A DNA stretch of 64,000 bases from Heyndrickxia camelliae (GTDB taxonomy: Bacteria > Bacillota > Bacilli > Bacillales > Bacillaceae_C). Shown here in pieces: positions 1-8,880 of the stretch. Every line of letters begins with the position of its first letter. Positions within the stretch are counted from its first letter, which is position 1. The stretch is taken from assembly GCF_002844575.1 (NCBI RefSeq), contig NZ_PIQO01000016.1:55152-119151 (forward strand), in the 5' to 3' direction. The translations under genes were made by a program, and so were the position numbers. The notes under the pieces are model-generated. The model did not search any database. It saw only the letters and a program-made list of their open reading frames with translations, and was not told the DNA's origin.

Positions 1-199
1 AAAATAAGGAAAGTCATTTTGTTTTCTAAATTTATCTTTAATATACATCCCACAGCTCTTTTAGACACGAAATGAAAACGAAACGTGGGCTATACATGAC
101 TAACAAAAACGATAACCGCGAACGAAAAAACAAATACCCAATCAGTAAATAGAACACCGAATTCTCTAAGGACATTAACATTTGCAGCGAAATCAAAAT

Positions 200-317
200 G
201 GTGCCAGGCACCACTCGTGGACAAATCAGGAAAGTGTCCATGTCAGACGCACACTTTCTCTACTGTCCACGACACGTGGACAATATTGCGAAATGTCCAC
301 GGGCGGTGCCTGGCACC
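200..317. repeat. REP/MITE-like element, copy 1 (complete, two termini)
   Basis: The element is bounded by two inverted copies of a 24-bp terminus: GGTGCCAGGCACC followed by a CCACTCGTGGACA-type arm on the left, and TGTCCACGGGC plus GGTGCCTGGCACC on the right, with two mismatches between termini. The interior alternates TGTCCAC and GTGGACA and contains a perfect 7-bp stem (TGTCCAC-gacac-GTGGACA). It ends 9 bp from the stop codon of the efflux gene that follows. Four shorter copies occur elsewhere in the window. No transposase is present, so it would be non-autonomous. Confidence 0.85.
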
Positions 318-325
318 CCAGGTTT

Positions 326-955
326 TTATTTTTTGATTTTTACTTCTGCGTTCATTCCAGGTAGCACTTTTGACGATGGTTGATCGATGGATATTTTGAC
401 AGGGACTTTTTGTGTTACTTTTGTATAGTTCCCCGTAGAATCAGATGGCAGAACGGAAAATACAGAATTGGTTGCATATCCGATTTCATCCACATTCCCT
501 TTAAATACAACCCCGGAATCTCCGTCAACCGTAACATCCACATTATCACCTTTTTCAATATCCTGTAAATCTGTTTCCTTAATGTTAGCAATAATGTACA
601 AGTGATCCATATCGGCCTCTTGAGCAAGCACTTGCCCAGCTTGGACTAATTGATTTTTCTTCGCTTCATTTTTGATGATCTTTCCGTCCATTCGTGCATC
701 TACTGGAACGGAATTTTTTCCATCAAAGATAGTACCTACATTATCTTTGTTTAAGACATCTTCACCATTAGAAACTTGCCAATCTGTTAATACCCCTGTC
801 TTCGATGCTACTACTGGCATCATATCCGCGGATACAACAGCGTCATCCGTCTTCAAAAAATGATCATGTTCATAATAAAAATAAGCGCCAGCTGCTACTA
901 CTAGAAATACGACAATAACTCCTATAATATTGGCTAAAATTAATCGACGAGCCAT
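326..955 (-). CDS. HlyD/EmrA-family membrane fusion protein of a multidrug efflux pair
   Basis: This 209-residue protein has one N-terminal membrane anchor (about residues 7-27) and an extracytoplasmic biotinyl-lipoyl/barrel region ending in the LPGMNAEVKI motif typical of HlyD/EmrA adaptors. It is shorter than proteobacterial EmrA (about 390 aa) because it lacks the long coiled-coil hairpin, as in Gram-positive relatives such as B. subtilis YhbJ. It should work with the adjacent 14-TM MFS pump, whose stop lies 33 bp upstream, as an export complex. A GAGAGGAG ribosome site sits 7 nt before the ATG. It is probably co-transcribed with the pump under the MarR regulator. The substrate cannot be inferred. 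Confidence 0.85.
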   Translation of the reverse strand: MARRLILANIIGVIVVFLVVAAGAYFYYEHDHFLKTDDAVVSADMMPVVASKTGVLTDWQVSNGEDVLNKDNVGTIFDGKNSVPVDARMDGKIIKNEAKKNQLVQAGQVLAQEADMDHLYIIANIKETDLQDIEKGDNVDVTVDGDSGVVFKGNVDEIGYATNSVFSVLPSDSTGNYTKVTQKVPVKISIDQPSSKVLPGMNAEVKIKK

Positions 956-988
956 AACATTTCTCCTCTCACAATCAGAATATATTTT

Positions 989-2605
989 TTATGCAGTTTG
1001 TTCTGCAGCATTTTTTTTAGATGGTTTAACCTTCTTCTCTTTCTTGACGAGTCCAATCCCTTTACCCGTTGCCATCTTGACAATCGATGCAGCTAACATA
1101 ATGACCCCCACCACAAACATAAATGTAAAAAGATGATGATATGCTGTCAAAATAGCTGCTTTTTTTGTATTGGCTACTAATTCATAAGACGTCATACTTT
1201 GAGCATCCTTAACAGGAAGTCCCATACTTACAAAGCGACGGGTTAAATTAGCAAGTTCTGTATTCGTTTCAGAATCAAATTCTCCTAAATTCCCTCTTAT
1301 ATTTTCATATTGAATAGTGTTTTGAGTTGAGATAAACCAGGCTACAATCGGCGTAACTACCGCCCCTGTAAAATTCCGAATGGAATGAAGTGTACCTGAC
1401 CGCATCGAAGCAAAGTGTAAATTTCCTGCAAATGCCGTACCTAAGGCACCACTAACGAGCACCATACTAACACCCGCTCCCAATAACGCTATCTCTACAT
1501 AAAGCGTTGGCAAGGAAATAGCAGGCGTCATCGTTCTCCATTTCCAGCTGACATACATGACCGCTAAAGAACCTATGATACCTAATTTTCCAGCTCCTAA
1601 TGCACCATAAAATAAAGTCTTAAAAATAGCAGTAAACACAATTCCTACAAAGAAACAGCAATAAAAAATCAACAAATAATGAACTGGCAAATCTTTGTTA
1701 TGACGCAAAAATCCATTGATTCCGGCAATAGCTAATACAAGTAAAATATGTGATGCCACCGCCATAACAGTACCCGAAATAGGTTTGGCAGCCTTTAACG
1801 TTCTAAATGGCACGATTGGAGTTTCTGCTTTTACATCCACTAATATAAATAGAATTAATAATATTAAAGCTACCACCAAAAACGGCCAAACATAATAAGA
1901 AGTGAAGCCTTTATTCATTAAGTTGCAAAGCGGAAAGGAAAGTACCAGCATAAGCAAAATTAACAAAAATAAGCCAGTCTTATCAATTGGTGGATGCTCA
2001 TGCTCTTCCACTATTTTTGGCAATGCAAAAATGCCAATAACGAAGCACAACACAGCTGACACAATATTTAGCAAGAACAACCAGCGCCATGCATCAATAC
2101 CTAAAGATAGAGAACCAAAAAATGCCCCAGCAGCTGTAGCTCCAAACAACCCAGTTATGATAAAGAATAAATACGTATTCCGAATATTATTTGGAAAGGA
2201 TCTTAAGCTGACAGGCAGCATGGTTAAAAATAGAATTCCAGCACTGACACTTTGGATGATCCTGCCTATCACGAGGATTTCTAAATTGGGCGCAAATAGA
2301 TTAATAATCGATCCGCATAAAAACATGAATATAAAAATTAAGTAATTTTTCCTGACCCCAATTGCTCTAGTAATTACCGGACCAAGCGGAACACCAAGTG
2401 CAAATGCTAGGTTCGAAAGTGTAGATGGTATCAGTAATTGCTGGGAACCGAGACTAAGCCCATTCTGCACAATTTCTTGGTTCATAGTGTAAGACAAATT
2501 GGCAAAATATTGCGGTCCAATCGCAAAAATGGTAAGAAAAGAGATGATTAAAAAACTAGGAATCTTTATCTTTCCCTTTGTTCTTGAAGGATTTTCTTGC
2601 CCCAT
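989..2605 (-). CDS. MFS drug:H+ antiporter, DHA2 (EmrB/14-TM) family
   Basis: This is a highly hydrophobic protein of about 538 aa with roughly 14 predicted membrane segments and the LGVPLGPVITRAIGVRK loop-2/3 region of DHA2 exporters. B. subtilis YhcA is a family relative. I start it at the internal ATG at 2605, because AAAGGAGG lies exactly 7 nt before it; the upstream in-frame ATG at 2623 overlaps that ribosome site. It sits between its marR regulator (upstream) and its membrane-fusion partner (33 bp downstream). The B. subtilis set yhbI-yhbJ-yhcA has the same parts in another order. Role inferred: export of lipophilic drugs or toxic organics. Confidence 0.88.
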   Translation of the reverse strand: MGQENPSRTKGKIKIPSFLIISFLTIFAIGPQYFANLSYTMNQEIVQNGLSLGSQQLLIPSTLSNLAFALGVPLGPVITRAIGVRKNYLIFIFMFLCGSIINLFAPNLEILVIGRIIQSVSAGILFLTMLPVSLRSFPNNIRNTYLFFIITGLFGATAAGAFFGSLSLGIDAWRWLFLLNIVSAVLCFVIGIFALPKIVEEHEHPPIDKTGLFLLILLMLVLSFPLCNLMNKGFTSYYVWPFLVVALILLILFILVDVKAETPIVPFRTLKAAKPISGTVMAVASHILLVLAIAGINGFLRHNKDLPVHYLLIFYCCFFVGIVFTAIFKTLFYGALGAGKLGIIGSLAVMYVSWKWRTMTPAISLPTLYVEIALLGAGVSMVLVSGALGTAFAGNLHFASMRSGTLHSIRNFTGAVVTPIVAWFISTQNTIQYENIRGNLGEFDSETNTELANLTRRFVSMGLPVKDAQSMTSYELVANTKKAAILTAYHHLFTFMFVVGVIMLAASIVKMATGKGIGLVKKEKKVKPSKKNAAEQTA

Positions 2606-2735
2606 TTCAATTCCTCCTTTCATTTAGTTGGGTAATTTTGTTTAATAGCCTCGATTATGGAAAAAGGATATCGAAGTTCATAAACACAAATAAAAAGAAT
2701 TTCCCCAATAGGAAATTCAAACTTTTTACAGAAAC

Positions 2736-2783
2736 TTGTATTATGCAATATGCATTATACAACTTATTGGTTACCAATTTCAA
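2736..2783 (-). promoter_or_regulatory. Promoter of the efflux operon with overlapping MarR operator
   Basis: On the minus strand TTGAAA (2778-2783) and TATAAT (2754-2759) are separated by 18 bp. The -10 box lies inside a 27-bp palindrome (2736-2762) with 12-bp arms and one mismatch: TTGTATTATGCA-ATA-TGCATTATACAA. Size and symmetry are typical for a MarR dimer, and binding there would block RNA polymerase. The MarR gene is the next gene upstream. Confidence 0.75.
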
Positions 2784-2895
2784 TCTTTTATTTCCAACTT
2801 CCTGTAGTTCCCACTTACCATCTACTGAAAAGCAGTATGTGCAACATTACCCTTTCATACCTAAAAAAATGCTGCCCACTATCGGATACAGCATT

Positions 2896-3324
2896 TTATT
2901 TACGCCAAGCCTTAAAATCTTGATTTAATCGAGAAAGGCTCATTTCTAATTGTTTTAGTTGGTCCTCGGACCAATCATGTAATACCTCTTTATATGCTTC
3001 ATAACGCGCCTGCTGAACCCTATGGAGAATTTTTTCACCTTCGTCTGTCAATTCGATAAGACTAATCCTTCCATTTTGGGAATCAGGAAAACGTCTTATA
3101 TATTTTTTCGATTCCAAAGTTGCAACTTGTCTGCTCGCAGTTGAAAGATTCAGTAATAATTTATCTGCAAGAGCATTGATTGCTAAAGGACTCTTTTTTT
3201 CAAGTTCACTTAACAATAAATACTCAGAACGATCCAAGCTGCCCAACTTGGGGCTATGTGCAGTAGTTAATCTAACAAGAAGTGCAATTTCATACTCAAT
3301 CAATTGAAGAACATCACTATTCAA
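2896..3324 (-). CDS. MarR-family transcriptional regulator
   Basis: This winged-helix MarR-family protein of about 142 aa has a central recognition region (INALADKLLLNLSTASRQV) followed by the RISLIELTDEGEKI wing, flanked by dimerisation helices. I prefer the TTG start at 3324 because GAGGGGGA lies 7 nt upstream; an in-frame ATG at 3345 has no ribosome site. It lies 290 bp upstream of the MFS/HlyD efflux pair on the same strand, and the 27-bp palindrome in the pump promoter is its likely operator. B. subtilis YhbI is a family relative. The ligand is unknown. Confidence 0.85.
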   Translation of the reverse strand: MNSDVLQLIEYEIALLVRLTTAHSPKLGSLDRSEYLLLSELEKKSPLAINALADKLLLNLSTASRQVATLESKKYIRRFPDSQNGRISLIELTDEGEKILHRVQQARYEAYKEVLHDWSEDQLKQLEMSLSRLNQDFKAWRK

Positions 3325-3497
3325 ACCTGACTCCCCCTCATACAACGGACATGCTATCGAGACTTTTTTTCAGTATAACACAAATGGTATTAGGCACTCA
3401 TTACGGAATGTTGTACTCCAATTTTTCGACACTCTCCTAAAAAATTCAGTTGGAAATGCACTTTCTTTGCCGAAGCAATACTAGTTTTGTCAAACGC

Positions 3498-3526
3498 AAA
3501 GGAATCTGAATATTAAGGGAGAATGT
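3498..3526 (+). promoter_or_regulatory. Sigma-H-type promoter of racA
   Basis: AAAGGAATC, 11 bp, then GGAGAATGT fit the sigma-H consensus (RNAGGAWWW, N11-12, RNNGAATWW) with few deviations. The site is about 95 bp upstream of racA, a gene switched on at entry into sporulation. Confidence 0.65.
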
Positions 3527-3622
3527 ATATAAAAAAACATAACGGCGAGATCATTAATTTACTCAAATTTCATTCTAATCCCCTACAATATCTTCGGCCA
3601 AATGAGAAGGAGGAATATTCAC

Positions 3623-4132
3623 TTGAATACGGCAACGGCAGCGAAACTACTAGGTATTTCCCAAAGCACGTTAAAGCGTTGGATTAAAGAGTTGGATCTT
3701 GACATGAATCGCAATGAGCTTGGACATTATGATATTTGTGATGAAGATATTACGATGTTAAAACAAATTAAGAAACAAATTCAAAATGGAACATTTCTGC
3801 ACAATGTTACTATCTCCCGAAACAAAAACCGCAAAGGAAAAACAGCAATTCTTCCAAAGGAAACTACTACTGTTGATACCTTTCTTCAAAGAATAGATGA
3901 ATTGGAAAAAAAGGTAAATGAAAAAGCCGATAATGTTGTCTCTTATCAACTATTAACCCACAGAAAAGAAATAGAAGATCTCGAAAGCGAGATCAAAAGG
4001 CTTCATTTGAAAGTTGAATTTTTAGAGAGAAAATTAGCTGAATCAAGTTCAAAGGAAAATTCGGAAATTCAAGTCAACTCATTTAAAATAAATAGGAAAA
4101 GAAGTTTATTATCTATGCTATTTCATTTCTAA
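3623..4132 (+). CDS. racA: RacA-like chromosome-anchoring protein
   Basis: RacA remodels the chromosome into the axial filament at sporulation and tethers the origin region to the pole through DivIVA. The 169-residue product has the RacA layout: an N-terminal MerR-like helix-turn-helix (residues 1-60, with the characteristic RNELGHY stretch), a basic linker, a coiled coil (about 85-145, including a KADNVVSYQLLTHRKEI segment), and a short basic/hydrophobic tail. The start is TTG at 3623, with AAGGAGG 9 nt before it; the in-frame ATG at 3602 lies upstream of that site. Length is close to B. subtilis RacA (184 aa). A sigma-H-like promoter precedes it and a hairpin follows. Confidence 0.85.
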   Translation: MNTATAAKLLGISQSTLKRWIKELDLDMNRNELGHYDICDEDITMLKQIKKQIQNGTFLHNVTISRNKNRKGKTAILPKETTTVDTFLQRIDELEKKVNEKADNVVSYQLLTHRKEIEDLESEIKRLHLKVEFLERKLAESSSKENSEIQVNSFKINRKRSLLSMLFHF

Positions 4133-4154
4133 CATCTTCCCCATATAATTTTAC

Positions 4155-4195
4155 AAAGGCAGGTGTTTCTTCACTTCGGACGAACACCCGCCTTT
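4155..4195. terminator. Hairpin between racA and cutC (convergent)
   Basis: AAAGGCAGGTGTTT pairs with AACACCCGCCTTT across a 14-nt loop. It lies between the convergent ends of racA and cutC and can serve both strands; the U-tracts are weak. Confidence 0.7.
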
Positions 4196-4199
4196 CTCA

Positions 4200-4832
4200 T
4201 TATCCTACAATTCTGGTTCCGTGCAATTCGTGCACCTTCAGATAATCTGCAATACTTACTGCATTTTGGTCTGTTATGCCTCCACCCGGCATGATAATTA
4301 TTTTGCCAGCCGCATAGTCTATGTATTTTTGAAGGGTAGGCAGATTTTCCTCGATTGATATATTCAAGGGCCCTCCATGAGTCAAAATACGATTGACCCT
4401 ATGTTCTATCAACCAATCAATGGCATCGAGCTGCATTTCCTGCTTAATATGATCAAATGCCATATGAAATGTAATATCTAATCCGGAAGCAGCCGCTAAC
4501 AAAACATTCATTGCCTTCCCATCGATCCATCCTCTGCTATTTAAACAGCCGATTACAACACCATCGATTCCCAATTTCTTAAAGTGGATAATATCAGAGC
4601 ACATGATTTCCAATTCATCCTGGTTATAAATAAAGTTTCCGCCACGTGGTCGAATAATGGCCATAACCTTTATCTTTTTACTCTTACAATATTGAATGGA
4701 TTTGGATGCAACACCATGACTTACGGTTGTGCCTCCAACGGAAAGATTATCGCATAATTCAATCCTGTCAGCCCCTCTTGCAATAACTTCGGGGATAACC
4801 GTAAAATTTTCCACGCATACTTCTTTTAACAT
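4200..4832 (-). CDS. cutC: CutC-family TIM-barrel protein
   Basis: This 210-residue product matches the CutC family over its full length: N-terminal EVCVENF, GADRIELCDNLSVGGTTVS, the RPRGGNF loop (61-67), FHMAFD (122-127), and a glycine-rich end (MPGGGI). The family was named for copper homeostasis in E. coli, but that role is disputed and the reaction of this TIM barrel is not established. The gene follows a glycosylasparaginase gene by 15 bp and is very likely co-transcribed with it, which hints at a role in glycoconjugate or amino-sugar turnover rather than copper. No metal-binding cysteine pair is evident. Confidence 0.85.
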   Translation of the reverse strand: MLKEVCVENFTVIPEVIARGADRIELCDNLSVGGTTVSHGVASKSIQYCKSKKIKVMAIIRPRGGNFIYNQDELEIMCSDIIHFKKLGIDGVVIGCLNSRGWIDGKAMNVLLAAASGLDITFHMAFDHIKQEMQLDAIDWLIEHRVNRILTHGGPLNISIEENLPTLQKYIDYAAGKIIIMPGGGITDQNAVSIADYLKVHELHGTRIVG

Positions 4833-4847
4833 CTTATCACCAGATCC

Positions 4848-5795
4848 TTATTCTTCATGATTATCGAGCCATTCCTGGGTAGCCACCTCTATAATGGTAG
4901 AATGCCCCTCCCCTTTTCTCGCAACATAGATTTTGGGCTTTTCCTTTTCAGTAGCGACCACAAACGGAAACTCCACGTTTGTCGCAACTCCCCATTCCCC
5001 ATTTGTGTTCATACAAATCAAGGACATTGCGCCAGCCTTTCCTTTTCTTCTTGTTAATTTATCATGAAATTCGTATACTGCCTTATCTGCTGCCGCCTGT
5101 GGTGTAAGCCCCTCTCCCATTAGTCGGACGATTTCATAGCTAAGACAGCCCTTCATTAGATCCTCTCCCAAACCTGTTGCAGAAGCACCACCTATTTCAC
5201 TGTCAACGTAAAATCCTGAGCCCGATAAAGGGGAATCTCCAACACGTCCCTGCATTTTCATAAATAATCCTGACGTCGATGTTCCTGCCACCATTGAGTC
5301 TTTAGTGTCTAAACAAACCGCACCTACTGTATCATGCCCATCATAAGGACTTAATTCACGGTGTTTCATCTCTTCTATCCGTTTTTCCCAAATTGATTTC
5401 GCGGAATCCGTCAGCATATTCACTCGTTTAAAGCCATTTTTTTGTGCATAAATCGTTGCCCCATCTCCTACTAGAAACCGGTTAAATTGTTGTTCACTTA
5501 GTTTCCGGGCAACAGAAATTGGATTCTTTACATCTTGAATCCCGGCCACAGCACCAATATTGAAATTATCGCCATTCATAAAAGCTGCATCCAGCTCTAC
5601 GATTCCCTGTTCATTCGGAAGGCCGCCAAACCCAACAGATTTATAATATGGATTATTTTCAACTTCCTTGATTGCTGTTACCAAGGCATCTGCGGCACTT
5701 ATATTATTTTTTAATTCGTACGCAGCTTTTTTTACACCATCGTATGCCATGGCCCATGTTGCGATGATTCCCCATTTCGTTCCCACTTGTCCCAT
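4848..5795 (-). CDS. N4-(beta-N-acetylglucosaminyl)-L-asparaginase (Ntn-hydrolase)
   Basis: Glycosylasparaginases split the GlcNAc-Asn bond of degraded N-glycoproteins. They are made as one chain that cleaves itself to expose an N-terminal threonine nucleophile. Here the motif GHDTVGAVCLD places that residue at Thr156, followed by the family blocks VAGTSTSGLFMKMQGRVGDSP and GGASATGLGEDLMKG. There is no signal peptide, so the enzyme is cytoplasmic. The start is ATG 5795, preceded by GGGGAGGA at 7 nt; a longer frame to 5822 lacks a ribosome site. The product is 315 aa. It forms a two-gene operon with cutC. An isoaspartyl peptidase/asparaginase specificity is a possible alternative. Confidence 0.85.
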   Translation of the reverse strand: MGQVGTKWGIIATWAMAYDGVKKAAYELKNNISAADALVTAIKEVENNPYYKSVGFGGLPNEQGIVELDAAFMNGDNFNIGAVAGIQDVKNPISVARKLSEQQFNRFLVGDGATIYAQKNGFKRVNMLTDSAKSIWEKRIEEMKHRELSPYDGHDTVGAVCLDTKDSMVAGTSTSGLFMKMQGRVGDSPLSGSGFYVDSEIGGASATGLGEDLMKGCLSYEIVRLMGEGLTPQAAADKAVYEFHDKLTRRKGKAGAMSLICMNTNGEWGVATNVEFPFVVATEKEKPKIYVARKGEGHSTIIEVATQEWLDNHEE

Positions 5796-6112
5796 CGAAA
5801 TTCCTCCCCAAATCTTACACACTTTAACGCTTTTTAATAGAATATAAAAAAATATATTTTATAGCATGAGTATATACTATTTACATGATTGATAGATATA
5901 ACTAATGAAATCGCATTTCTGTCGGTATATAGAGGCATATGCACCTAGGAAATAGACACGATTCTTCTATTATTGTTCCCGCTCTCCGCCTTGCCCTCAT
6001 CTTGGGCACTATAGTCCCCATGTGCAATATCAAAACGGCCACCAATTACGGTTAGCCGTCTTTTGGGTCCATCTTCAAGTCCAATCCCTAGGTTAACTTC
6101 TCCAAAAGCTTC
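5796..6112. other. Intergenic stretch with an open frame continuing past the thiolase stop
   Basis: The right part (about 5948-6109, minus strand) continues the thiolase frame after its TAA for about 50 codons with coding-like composition, including RRLTVIGGRFDIAHGDYS, before a TAG. It has no ATG, GTG or TTG start. I do not recognise it; it may be a relic of a lost gene. The left part (5796-5940) is AT-rich and should hold the promoter of the asparaginase-cutC operon; no clear operator was seen. Confidence 0.4.
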
Positions 6113-7267
6113 TTATTCGCCGATTCTCTCAATTATCGTCGCATTTGCCATTCCAAGACCTTCACACATGGTTTGCAAACCATATCTTCCGCCTGTACGC
6201 TCCAGTTCGTGCAGCATCGTTACCATGAGTCTGGCACCGCTTCCCCCCAATGGATGCCCTAGAGCGATTGCTCCACCATTTGGATTTAATTTTTTTGGAT
6301 CAGCACCTGTTTCTGTTAGCCAAGCCAGAGGAATAGGTGCAAATGCTTCATTTACTTCAAAAACATCGATGTCATCTATGGTGAGACCCGCTTTGCTCAA
6401 TGCCTTTTCCGTTGCGGCTATAGGACCTGTCAGCATCAATGTAGGATCGGAGCCAATGACAACCCGAGTGTGTATCCGGAATTTTGGCTGATATCCAAGC
6501 TTCTCTGCCTTTTCACTCGACATTAATAATAAGGCAGCTGCCCCATCACTAATTTGACTGGAGTTTCCTGCATGAATAAGTCCATTTTCTTTGAAAGCAG
6601 GCTTTAAGTTTCCTAGCGCTTCTAATGTTGTTTCTTTCCGCGGACCAGAGTCCTCCTTAAATATTATCTTGGTTCCGTCCTCTAATGTTACTGGAAGAGG
6701 CATAATTTCCTTTGTAAAAAAGCCTTTTTCCTGCGCACTTAATGCCTTCTGATGACTTTCTAGCGAAAAGCAATCTAATTCTTCCCTTGTAAAACCGTAT
6801 TTCTCTGCAATTCTTTCGGCGGACAATCCTTGATGAATAATCTCATACTTCTCTTTCAACTTCTTGCTAACCGGTACACCTTGGTAGCTGGAGCCGATTG
6901 GGACACGTGTCATGTTTTCCACTCCGCCCGCAACAACTATATCCATATCCCCAGATAGGATAGCTTGAGCTGCAAAGTGAACAGCCTGTTGGCTTGAACC
7001 ACATTGTCGGTCAATTGTAACTCCTGGCACTTCTTTCGGATAACCAGCTATTAATGCTGCCACTCTAGCAATATCTCCTGTTTGCTCTCCAATCTGGGAA
7101 ACACAACCCAAGATCACATCTTCCACAAATGAAGAATCTAATCCGGCCCGATCCACAAGCTCTTTTAAAACAGCTCCCGCTAAATCATCTGGACGGTACT
7201 CCTTTAAAAATCCATTTCTTTTTCCAACAGCTGTACGTACTGCTTCTACAATCACGACATCCCGCAT
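6113..7267 (-). CDS. Thiolase (acetyl-CoA C-acyltransferase)
   Basis: The 384-residue enzyme catalyses thiolytic cleavage of 3-ketoacyl-CoA or the reverse condensation. All thiolase motifs are present: nucleophile Cys89 in DRQCGSSQQAVHF, NEAFAPIP, GGAIALGHPLGGSGAR with the catalytic His, and the C-terminal CEGLGMANA loop with the second Cys. The start is ATG 7267, with GAGGAGGA 6 nt upstream; the frame extends to 7282. It follows the broken acyl-CoA dehydrogenase by 29 bp, so the pair formed a beta-oxidation operon. Chain-length preference cannot be told from sequence. Confidence 0.92.
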   Translation of the reverse strand: MRDVVIVEAVRTAVGKRNGFLKEYRPDDLAGAVLKELVDRAGLDSSFVEDVILGCVSQIGEQTGDIARVAALIAGYPKEVPGVTIDRQCGSSQQAVHFAAQAILSGDMDIVVAGGVENMTRVPIGSSYQGVPVSKKLKEKYEIIHQGLSAERIAEKYGFTREELDCFSLESHQKALSAQEKGFFTKEIMPLPVTLEDGTKIIFKEDSGPRKETTLEALGNLKPAFKENGLIHAGNSSQISDGAAALLLMSSEKAEKLGYQPKFRIHTRVVIGSDPTLMLTGPIAATEKALSKAGLTIDDIDVFEVNEAFAPIPLAWLTETGADPKKLNPNGGAIALGHPLGGSGARLMVTMLHELERTGGRYGLQTMCEGLGMANATIIERIGE

Positions 7268-7296
7268 CTTTTTCCTCCTCATCGCAATAAATTGCG

Positions 7297-8442
7297 TTAT
7301 AGCCCTAAGTTCTTAGCAATAATTGTTTTCATAATCTCATTAGTCCCTGCATAAATACTTGCGACTGGTATATCGCGATAACGTCTAGCAATCTCATATT
7401 CCTCCATATATCCGTATCCGCCATGCAGCTGCATACATTCTGTTGCAATCCTTCGTGCCGTGTCTGTTAGCTTCCATTTTGCCATTGAAACCTTAGTCAC
7501 AATATTTTCCCCGCGTAGGTGGTCGGTTATCAACTGATCTAAAAAGGTGCGACCCATTTCAATATCTGTTGCCATTTCTACGATTTTAAATTGTGTATTT
7601 TGAAAGGAACTAACCTATTTTCCAAAAGCTTGCCGGCTTTTCACGTATTCAATCGTATTTCGCAACATTTCTTCCGATGCAACTTGAGCTGCAATCGCAA
7701 CAATAAGCCTTTCTTGCTGGAGTTTTTCCATTAAATAACGGAATCCGTGTCCCTCTGCACCAAGCAAGTTTTCCTTTGGAACTTTGCAATCCTCAAAAAT
7801 CAATTCTGCTGTATCTTGGGCATGCAGACCCACTTTCTGAAGCTTCCTGCCCCTTGAAAATCCTGGGGTATCTCTTTCCACAACAAGCAGGCTAATTCCT
7901 TTATGCCTCGGTACTGCATGGGCGTCTGTTTTACAAGCCACCACTACTAGGTCCGCCGTGATTCCATTCGTAATAAATGTCTTTTGACCATTTAATAGAT
8001 AATGATCACCTTCCAGCTTTGCAGTAGTTTCTATATTAGACAAATCGGACCCTGTACCAGGCTCCGTCATGGCAATCGCCGTTATGATTTCACCAGTTGC
8101 ACATTTCGGCAGCCATTTTTGCTTTTGTTCCACTGTTCCGTATGAGTGAATGTAAGGAACTACAATGTCATTATGGAGCCCAATTCCGATCATACTGGAG
8201 CCAACCCGTTCAAGCTCTTCGTTTATTATGACTGAGAATCCCCAGTCTACTCCACTTCCACCATATTCCTCAGCGATATCCGGACATAGATACCCATGTT
8301 CCCCCATCTTTTTCCAAAAAGCTCGCGGAATCATTCGCTCCTCTTCCCATTTTTCATAATAGGGATAAGCCTCTTTCTCTAAAAATTTCCTAAATGATTT
8401 TCGAAAAATATCATGGTCTTCTGTTAAATAAGGATGAGTCAT
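7297..8442 (-). pseudogene. Acyl-CoA dehydrogenase interrupted by one in-frame amber codon
   Basis: The full frame (382 codons) encodes a complete acyl-CoA dehydrogenase of the long-chain/isovaleryl type except for a TAG at codon 276 (7615-7617). The reading QAFGK-stop-VSSFQNTQFK is normally GKQ(I/V)SSFQNT, so a single CAG to TAG change explains it. The FAD/substrate motifs before the stop are intact (TEPGTGSD, ITNG), and Glu244 in QQERL is the expected helix-G base of LCAD/IVD-type enzymes. The C-terminal part (7297-7575, LHGGYGY, YAGTNEIM) is in the same frame and could start weakly at ATG 7575. An AGGAGAG site precedes ATG 8442. Without suppression the enzyme should be inactive. Confidence 0.85.
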
Positions 8443-8700
8443 TGTGATCTCTCCTAATCTATTTGATTGTTTTTACTTAATCTCATAGGAAGCGCTTACT
8501 TTTCTTAATTATAATATATGCATTAAATATCTTATCTTGCTATGTCTCCTACAACCTCAAGATTTCCTCTATTGCTGATGAAATTTTATAACCCTTGTTA
8601 TACATGATAATTAGGTATCTTTTCAGCACCATGATTCAACTGGCTTTACCCGTTTATTTTCCTTCTGCTTGAAAAGCGATTGTTTTATTTAAAGAATTTT

Positions 8701-8859
8701 CTATATAGTTAAATTATACATCACTGCAGCCAGCAATACTTCTGAAAGATTTAAAAAATATGACTTTCCTAGGGTTTTCATGATACTCGTGACCTCCACA
8801 TTCCTGCCATTTTGGGAACGAACCGCAAATTGAAGACCTTTATCGAACTTAGCAATCGC
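8701..8859 (-). pseudogene. Possible relic of an HPr-like coding region
   Basis: A 52-codon open stretch on the minus strand, with no start codon, reads like the C-terminal half of an HPr/Crh-type domain: KFDKGLQFAVRSQNGRNVEV, then TSIMKTLGK, then a hydrophobic strand. It compares with the SIMGLMSL region of HPr. It is preceded by an in-frame TGA. The resemblance is judged by eye and is weak. Confidence 0.25.
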
Positions 8860-8880
8860 TCAAACTAAATACTGCTCATA

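Noticed and set aside
198..383. Short plus-strand frames across repeat copy 1
   Set aside because: They are translations of the palindromic repeat, without ribosome sites.
8487..8500. cre site AGGAAGCGCTTACT upstream of the acyl-CoA dehydrogenase pseudogene
   Set aside because: Three mismatches to the 14-bp consensus in either orientation; too weak to claim.
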